64,000 bases of DNA from Dehalogenimonas formicexedens (GTDB lineage Bacteria; Chloroflexota; Dehalococcoidia; Dehalococcoidales; Dehalococcoidaceae): contig NZ_CP018258.1 of the NCBI RefSeq assembly GCF_001953175.1, positions 524,210 through 588,209 on the forward strand, read 5' to 3'. The position numbers and the translations under genes are program-made. Of the stretch, positions 60,416 to 64,000 are shown piece by piece. Position 1 is the first letter of the stretch. Each line of letters starts with the position of its first letter. A model generated the notes under the pieces. The model was given only the letters and a program-made list of their open reading frames with translations. It was not told where the DNA came from and did no database searches.

Positions 60416-61264
60416 CTAGCCGCCGGTTTCAAAAGCGTGAAGACCGGAGAAGAAATAGTTTCCAAAGAAAGTGAAAACCACCGCCAGAAACGCGACCACC
60501 AGGAGTGCGGCAGACCTGGCGCCCTGCCAGCCGACGACGACTCTGGTGTGCAAATAGGCAGCATAGAAGAACCAGGTGACAAGTGCGGCGGTTTCCTTGG
60601 GATCCCAAGACCAGTATCGACCCCAGGCTACGTGTGCCCACAAGGCACCGAGAATGATCACCAGTGTAAGTAATGGAAAACCAACGATGACGGTATTGTA
60701 GCTGATCCGATCGAGCTTATCGGGAGGTGGCATCCATGGGATGATTCTCTTACGCTGCATCAGGAACATTATCGAGGTGACAAACCCAATGGCAAATGCT
60801 CCATACGACAATGCCGCCGCGGCGACATGGGTGGAAAGAAGGAAGTTTTGCTGGAGCGCCGGGACCAACTCCGAGGATTGAGTGGGATTGAATCCGGTGC
60901 TGAAGGCGGCGAACACAATGAGAGCCAGCGCCAGGATGGATGAAGCTCCGGAAACAAGTAGCGTTTTGTAGCGCATCCAGTACAGGATGCCCAAGCCAAC
61001 GATGCCCCAAGCAAAGGCCAAGGCGAATTCGAACATACTTGAGAATGGGCCGTGACCCGTGGCGACCCAGCGGGCAGCGATAGCGCCCGACAAAAGGGCG
61101 AATGCCAGCCACATCATGAAAACCAGGATCTGGCGGACGGTTTTACCGGCGTCCTGATTTTTGCGGGCTGCCGCCAGATTAGCTATATAAACGATGAGGC
61201 CGATAGTTATCAGGCCGAGCGACAGCAAAGAAGCCCAAAAGAAAATTGCCTGCATTGCATCCAT
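60416..61264 (-). CDS. ccsA: Cytochrome c biogenesis protein CcsA/ResC
   Basis: 282 residues with about eight membrane helices and the WWD-type haem-handling motif GRYWSWDPKETAALVTW. Conserved His residues (GHGPFSSMFE; STHVAAAALSYG) flank it. With ResB it delivers haem to apocytochrome c outside the membrane (system II). Starts directly after the resB stop. Confidence 0.9.
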   Translation of the reverse strand: MDAMQAIFFWASLLSLGLITIGLIVYIANLAAARKNQDAGKTVRQILVFMMWLAFALLSGAIAARWVATGHGPFSSMFEFALAFAWGIVGLGILYWMRYKTLLVSGASSILALALIVFAAFSTGFNPTQSSELVPALQQNFLLSTHVAAAALSYGAFAIGFVTSIMFLMQRKRIIPWMPPPDKLDRISYNTVIVGFPLLTLVIILGALWAHVAWGRYWSWDPKETAALVTWFFYAAYLHTRVVVGWQGARSAALLVVAFLAVVFTFFGNYFFSGLHAFETGG

Positions 61265-62686
61265 CTATTTTTTTCTCTCCGTATTTTTGGGTTGGATCTG
61301 GCCGGTGGCTCCGATCACTTTAGCAAAAGTCTCCATCTCGTCGACGGCTGCCTGGTTTTTCTTACCGAGGATGTGATACGCGGTACGGCTCCCTTTGGGA
61401 TCGCTATAGATACCCACGACCATCTGGCGATGGGGGAAGTAGAAAACCAGTCCCAACCCCAGCATGAACAAGATAAAAGATGCCCAGATGAGATTCAATC
61501 CGGGATCCTCGCGTAATTGGAAACCGGAGAATTCGATCAAGGCGCTCGGGGAGAATTCCAGTCCCTGAAATTCGGTGGTGCTGCCGATCTGAATGTCCAT
61601 GGAGTCAAGGAACTCGCCCCCGGTATCCGGCGAGGCGGTGTAAAATTCGAGGCGCACGCTTCCATCGGGGACGATCGGGTCTCCGGGTCCAGCCGAGCTG
61701 ATGACAAAAACGAAAACACCATTGGCTGTGAGATCGATGGTCCCGGAGTTACGGGTGATGCCTTCAACGGTGAATGGGTCAGACAGATCGATAAACCCAT
61801 TGAAAATCTGGTTACCGTTTGAGTCTGATACCCCCAGGGTTATGGCGGGTCCATAAAAAGATTGGTAGATATTCAGATTGCCGTAACTCAAAGGGTAGTT
61901 AACGCGTATCGTGCCTTCTTTGACTATTTGGCCGGCGACTATGATTTGAACATCGCTCCGATAGTCTTTAGGGCTGCCGTCTTCGTAAAAATCAGCCTGG
62001 AAGTCGACAAGTTTGATAGACGCGTCATAGGGCGACCCGATTGCCCTGGTCTCCCCTTCGGTAACGATAAAGGCGTCATTGGAATATCCTTTGGCGCTTC
62101 CGACGAGGTACCCTGCGGTTAAAAGGATCAAGCTAAGATGGATGGCGTAGGTGCCCCATGGGGCAAAACGGTTTTTATCGGCGACAAATACTTTGCCTTC
62201 CGGTGTTTCCTGGGTTCTTATACGGTAGCCACGTTTCGTCAGGAACCCGCGGACGTTGGCGACATTCTCCGGGGCGGGAATTTTGCTGGAAGAACGGGTT
62301 GCGCTGCCTTTTTCAAGGAGGCGGGTCGCGCTCTCCAAATCAACGCCCCGGCTGGTCTTGATGAGGCTGGGCATCCGTTTTAGAGAGCAAACAGCGATGG
62401 CGATGATAAGAAGGCTTCCGAGAATCAGGAATATGGCTGAATGGAACACGTCGAATAAACCCAAACCGTTAAATACGGCAGACCAGAAAGAGCCGTAATG
62501 CGGTTGGGCAACTTGTTCCATCCACGCTTGCTTTAACGCCGGGTCGCCGAGCAATTGGGCGGGGATCTGCCTGAGGAGGGTACCGGCAAGGCTGACGATG
62601 GCGAGAAGCAAGATAATCCAGAGGGCAAACCTGACGGAACTGAATAATCGCACGAACCAGTTAAACGCCGACTTGATATAGTTCAA
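61265..62686 (-). CDS. resB: Cytochrome c biogenesis protein ResB
   Basis: 473 residues: three N-terminal helices (FALWIILLLAIVSLAGTLLR and others), a large extracytoplasmic domain and a final helix (IWASFILFMLGLGLVFYFPH). LRQIPAQL and PWGTYAIHLSLILLTAGYLV are family blocks. Start is a TTG at 62686 with AAAGG 10 bases upstream. No c-type cytochrome with CxxCH was found in the window. Confidence 0.9.
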   Translation of the reverse strand: MNYIKSAFNWFVRLFSSVRFALWIILLLAIVSLAGTLLRQIPAQLLGDPALKQAWMEQVAQPHYGSFWSAVFNGLGLFDVFHSAIFLILGSLLIIAIAVCSLKRMPSLIKTSRGVDLESATRLLEKGSATRSSSKIPAPENVANVRGFLTKRGYRIRTQETPEGKVFVADKNRFAPWGTYAIHLSLILLTAGYLVGSAKGYSNDAFIVTEGETRAIGSPYDASIKLVDFQADFYEDGSPKDYRSDVQIIVAGQIVKEGTIRVNYPLSYGNLNIYQSFYGPAITLGVSDSNGNQIFNGFIDLSDPFTVEGITRNSGTIDLTANGVFVFVISSAGPGDPIVPDGSVRLEFYTASPDTGGEFLDSMDIQIGSTTEFQGLEFSPSALIEFSGFQLREDPGLNLIWASFILFMLGLGLVFYFPHRQMVVGIYSDPKGSRTAYHILGKKNQAAVDEMETFAKVIGATGQIQPKNTERKK

Positions 62687-62810
62687 TGCAAAGGATGCCT
62701 TTCATGATGATAAATAAAACCACAACGCACCGATCGATACCACCGGCTCATAATATAGTGACTTATTTTTTAATGGAGGTCAAATAGGGAATCTAATAAT
62801 CGAATAGAAC

Positions 62811-62837
62811 GAGAGCCCGCATAGATTGCCGGCTCTC
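62811..62837 (-). terminator. Terminator of the DUF4389 gene
   Basis: Leftward GAGAGCCGGC ... GCGGGCTCTC stem with a short loop, followed by GTTCTATT. The rest of 62687-62853 shows no gene. Confidence 0.6.
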
Positions 62838-62853
62838 ATTCGTCGATCGGGGC

Positions 62854-63435
62854 TTATGGTTCCAAGCTAAACGGAGGGTATTTATCGGTTATCAGAAGGA
62901 AAGCGTAGGCGCTGACCCTGAGCGCCCAGCGCATAACACCGAGAATAAAATCAAATAGAGATCTGGGCATTTTACCGGTAAACAGGATGGCGAACCAGGA
63001 GATGATGGCGCAAACAACAGCGGCAAGGCCGAGGAACACCAGAATAAAATAGTGGGGTATGGCGAGGAACCATTTGACCAGAGGCATTCCTTGACCCAGG
63101 TCCTGTTTGGCGTCCGGATATACAAGATCAAGGTGAACCGACTGCTCTTCATCTGTCGACGGATACTCATCCCTGAGCAAGGCGACGAACGACATTACCC
63201 GGGTATTGAACCTGGTTAGGTTGAGGTTCCAGTCAAACCACCACCGGGGATATTTTTGCCTGAAAAGAATCATGAGTAACGCAGCAATAAACAGCGTGCT
63301 TCCTCTCAGTATCGAAACAATGATCGCGATGGGAATCATCAATAACAACCTGAAAGCAACGCTGACCCGATCTCTAGCCTTTTCCGGGTAGTCGATGGAG
63401 AGGGTTGCGGGGTAGGGGGTTGCGGTTTGGATCAT
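62854..63435 (-). CDS. DUF4389 membrane protein
   Basis: 193 residues with about four membrane helices. YPATLSIDYPEKARDRVSVA, RQKYPRWWFDWNLNLTRF and LLRDEYPSTDEEQ are the DUF4389 signature. Function unknown. Monocistronic, divergent from rpsU. Confidence 0.85.
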   Translation of the reverse strand: MIQTATPYPATLSIDYPEKARDRVSVAFRLLLMIPIAIIVSILRGSTLFIAALLMILFRQKYPRWWFDWNLNLTRFNTRVMSFVALLRDEYPSTDEEQSVHLDLVYPDAKQDLGQGMPLVKWFLAIPHYFILVFLGLAAVVCAIISWFAILFTGKMPRSLFDFILGVMRWALRVSAYAFLLITDKYPPFSLEP

Positions 63436-63503
63436 TTCTTTTCTCCTAATTTACTTCGATTCAAGTCTATATCACAAAGTTACGTTATTCAACCATTTCT
63501 GAC

Positions 63504-63532
63504 TTGACACCAAAAGTGAGATAGGCCAGAAT
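63504..63532 (+). promoter_or_regulatory. Promoter of rpsU
   Basis: TTGACA (63504-63509) and CAGAAT (63527-63532), spacer 17, with start about 35 bases before the TTG start codon. Confidence 0.55.
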
Positions 63533-63576
63533 ATATATTCGCGCATGGTTAATCCAGACGGGAAGGGGTGATTTTT

Positions 63577-63786
63577 TTGACTGAAGTTAGACCCGAATAT
63601 AACGAGAGCTTCGAGGGCATGCTCAAGCGGTTCAACCGCAAGGTACAACTCGATGGCGTCATCCGTGAAGCCCGCCGCCGCGCTCGTTTCGAAAAACCCC
63701 TGACCCGACGCAAACGCAAAGAGACAGCTACCCGCCGCGCCGCTATTAAAGCCGCCCGCCGCACGGCTACCCGCCGACCGGCGTAG
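63577..63786 (+). CDS. rpsU: 30S ribosomal protein S21, TTG start
   Basis: 69 residues: MTEVRPEYNESFEGMLKRFN then a long basic tail. GGAAGGGG (63561-63568) stands 8 bases before the TTG at 63577 and overlaps the earlier GTG at 63568, so the TTG is the better start. The C-terminal Arg/Ala/Thr-rich extension is longer than usual. Confidence 0.92.
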   Translation: MTEVRPEYNESFEGMLKRFNRKVQLDGVIREARRRARFEKPLTRRKRKETATRRAAIKAARRTATRRPA

Positions 63787-63805
63787 GCAAATCCTTGATC
63801 AATCA

Positions 63806-63846
63806 AACGCCTCCCGAGGATGCCATCCTCCGGAGGCGTTTTTTAT
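63806..63846 (+). terminator. Terminator of rpsU
   Basis: Stem AACGCCTCC / GGAGGCGTT enclosing GAGGATG-C-CATCCTC, followed by TTTTTTAT. Confidence 0.9.
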
Positions 63847-63919
63847 AAGTTGTGGGCTTTTTCCGTGTCGCGCGAATATCTTGAAGTCATAACCTGGAAC
63901 GTGAGGAGACCCGGTAACG

Positions 63920-64000
63920 ATGATCGTCGAAATGAAAAAAGGGGCCGCTAAAATATCGGTCGATGCTGTGGTGGCCAGAGCGAAATCGCTCGGTCTGGGC
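63920..64000 (+). CDS. DAHP synthase, N-terminal part (cut by window edge)
   Basis: MIVEMKKGAAKISVDAVVAR plus AKSLGLG is the start of the ferredoxin-like regulatory domain of AroF/AroA(beta)-type 3-deoxy-7-phosphoheptulonate synthase, first enzyme of the shikimate path. GAGGAG lies about 10 bases upstream. Only 27 residues are visible. Confidence 0.72.
   Translation, partial: MIVEMKKGAAKISVDAVVARAKSLGLG

Overview
The window looks like chromosome of a strictly anaerobic, organohalide-respiring member of the Chloroflexota, most like Dehalogenimonas (class Dehalococcoidia). The main reason is a reductive dehalogenase pair: rdhA, with a Tat signal and two Fe-S motifs typical of that class, and its membrane anchor rdhB. 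Supporting signs are a class II cobalamin-dependent ribonucleotide reductase, ferredoxin-linked 2-oxoacid oxidoreductase, ADP-forming acyl-CoA synthetase, rubredoxin, a group 3b-like NiFe hydrogenase, and a soluble PAS/GAF histidine kinase with an OmpR-type regulator. The assignment is inference; no rRNA gene is present.

Layout. 1-9.7 kb: a cut-off LsrF-type aldolase, a hydrogenase maturation protease, a collagen-like/beta-propeller surface protein, a DUF72 protein, a translesion cassette (imuB-like, DUF6504, dnaE2-like) behind a strong promoter overlapped by a palindrome, a HAD phosphatase and a HicAB pair. 9.7-25 kb: a radical SAM protein, uvrC, a dCTP-deaminase-like protein lacking the usual catalytic Glu, acyl-CoA dehydrogenase between two copies of a dispersed repeat, argS, an aldose sugar dehydrogenase, recG, a FakB/FakA-type pair and rpmB. 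25-32.3 kb: arginine genes argJ, argB, argD, a hypothetical gene, argG and argH. 32.4-36.9 kb: a hydrogenase operon whose first gene fuses a response-regulator receiver domain to the Fe-S and flavin subunits.

36.9-45.7 kb is the most unusual part. rdhA-rdhB is followed on the same strand by a radical SAM enzyme with an N-terminal ferredoxin-like domain, a 55-residue membrane protein, a second related radical SAM enzyme and a B12-binding radical SAM enzyme. The last three genes are joined by overlapping stop/start codons. Upstream lie a triple direct repeat, nrdJ with a structured 5' leader, a DUF2795 gene, a 28-residue membrane peptide and a lone receiver-like protein.

45.8-54 kb: a DUF502 membrane protein, an MFS transporter, the PAS histidine kinase/response regulator operon, and an arsenosugar-type pair in which the radical SAM gene arsS appears to use an in-frame UGA as selenocysteine. 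54-64 kb: ADP-forming acyl-CoA synthetase, an AT-hook-like protein, rubredoxin, a two-gene 2-oxoacid:ferredoxin oxidoreductase, system II cytochrome c biogenesis genes, a DUF4389 protein, rpsU and the start of DAHP synthase.

No tRNA, rRNA, CRISPR array, transposase or prophage gene was recognised. Intergenic regions carry several families of short dispersed palindromic repeats.
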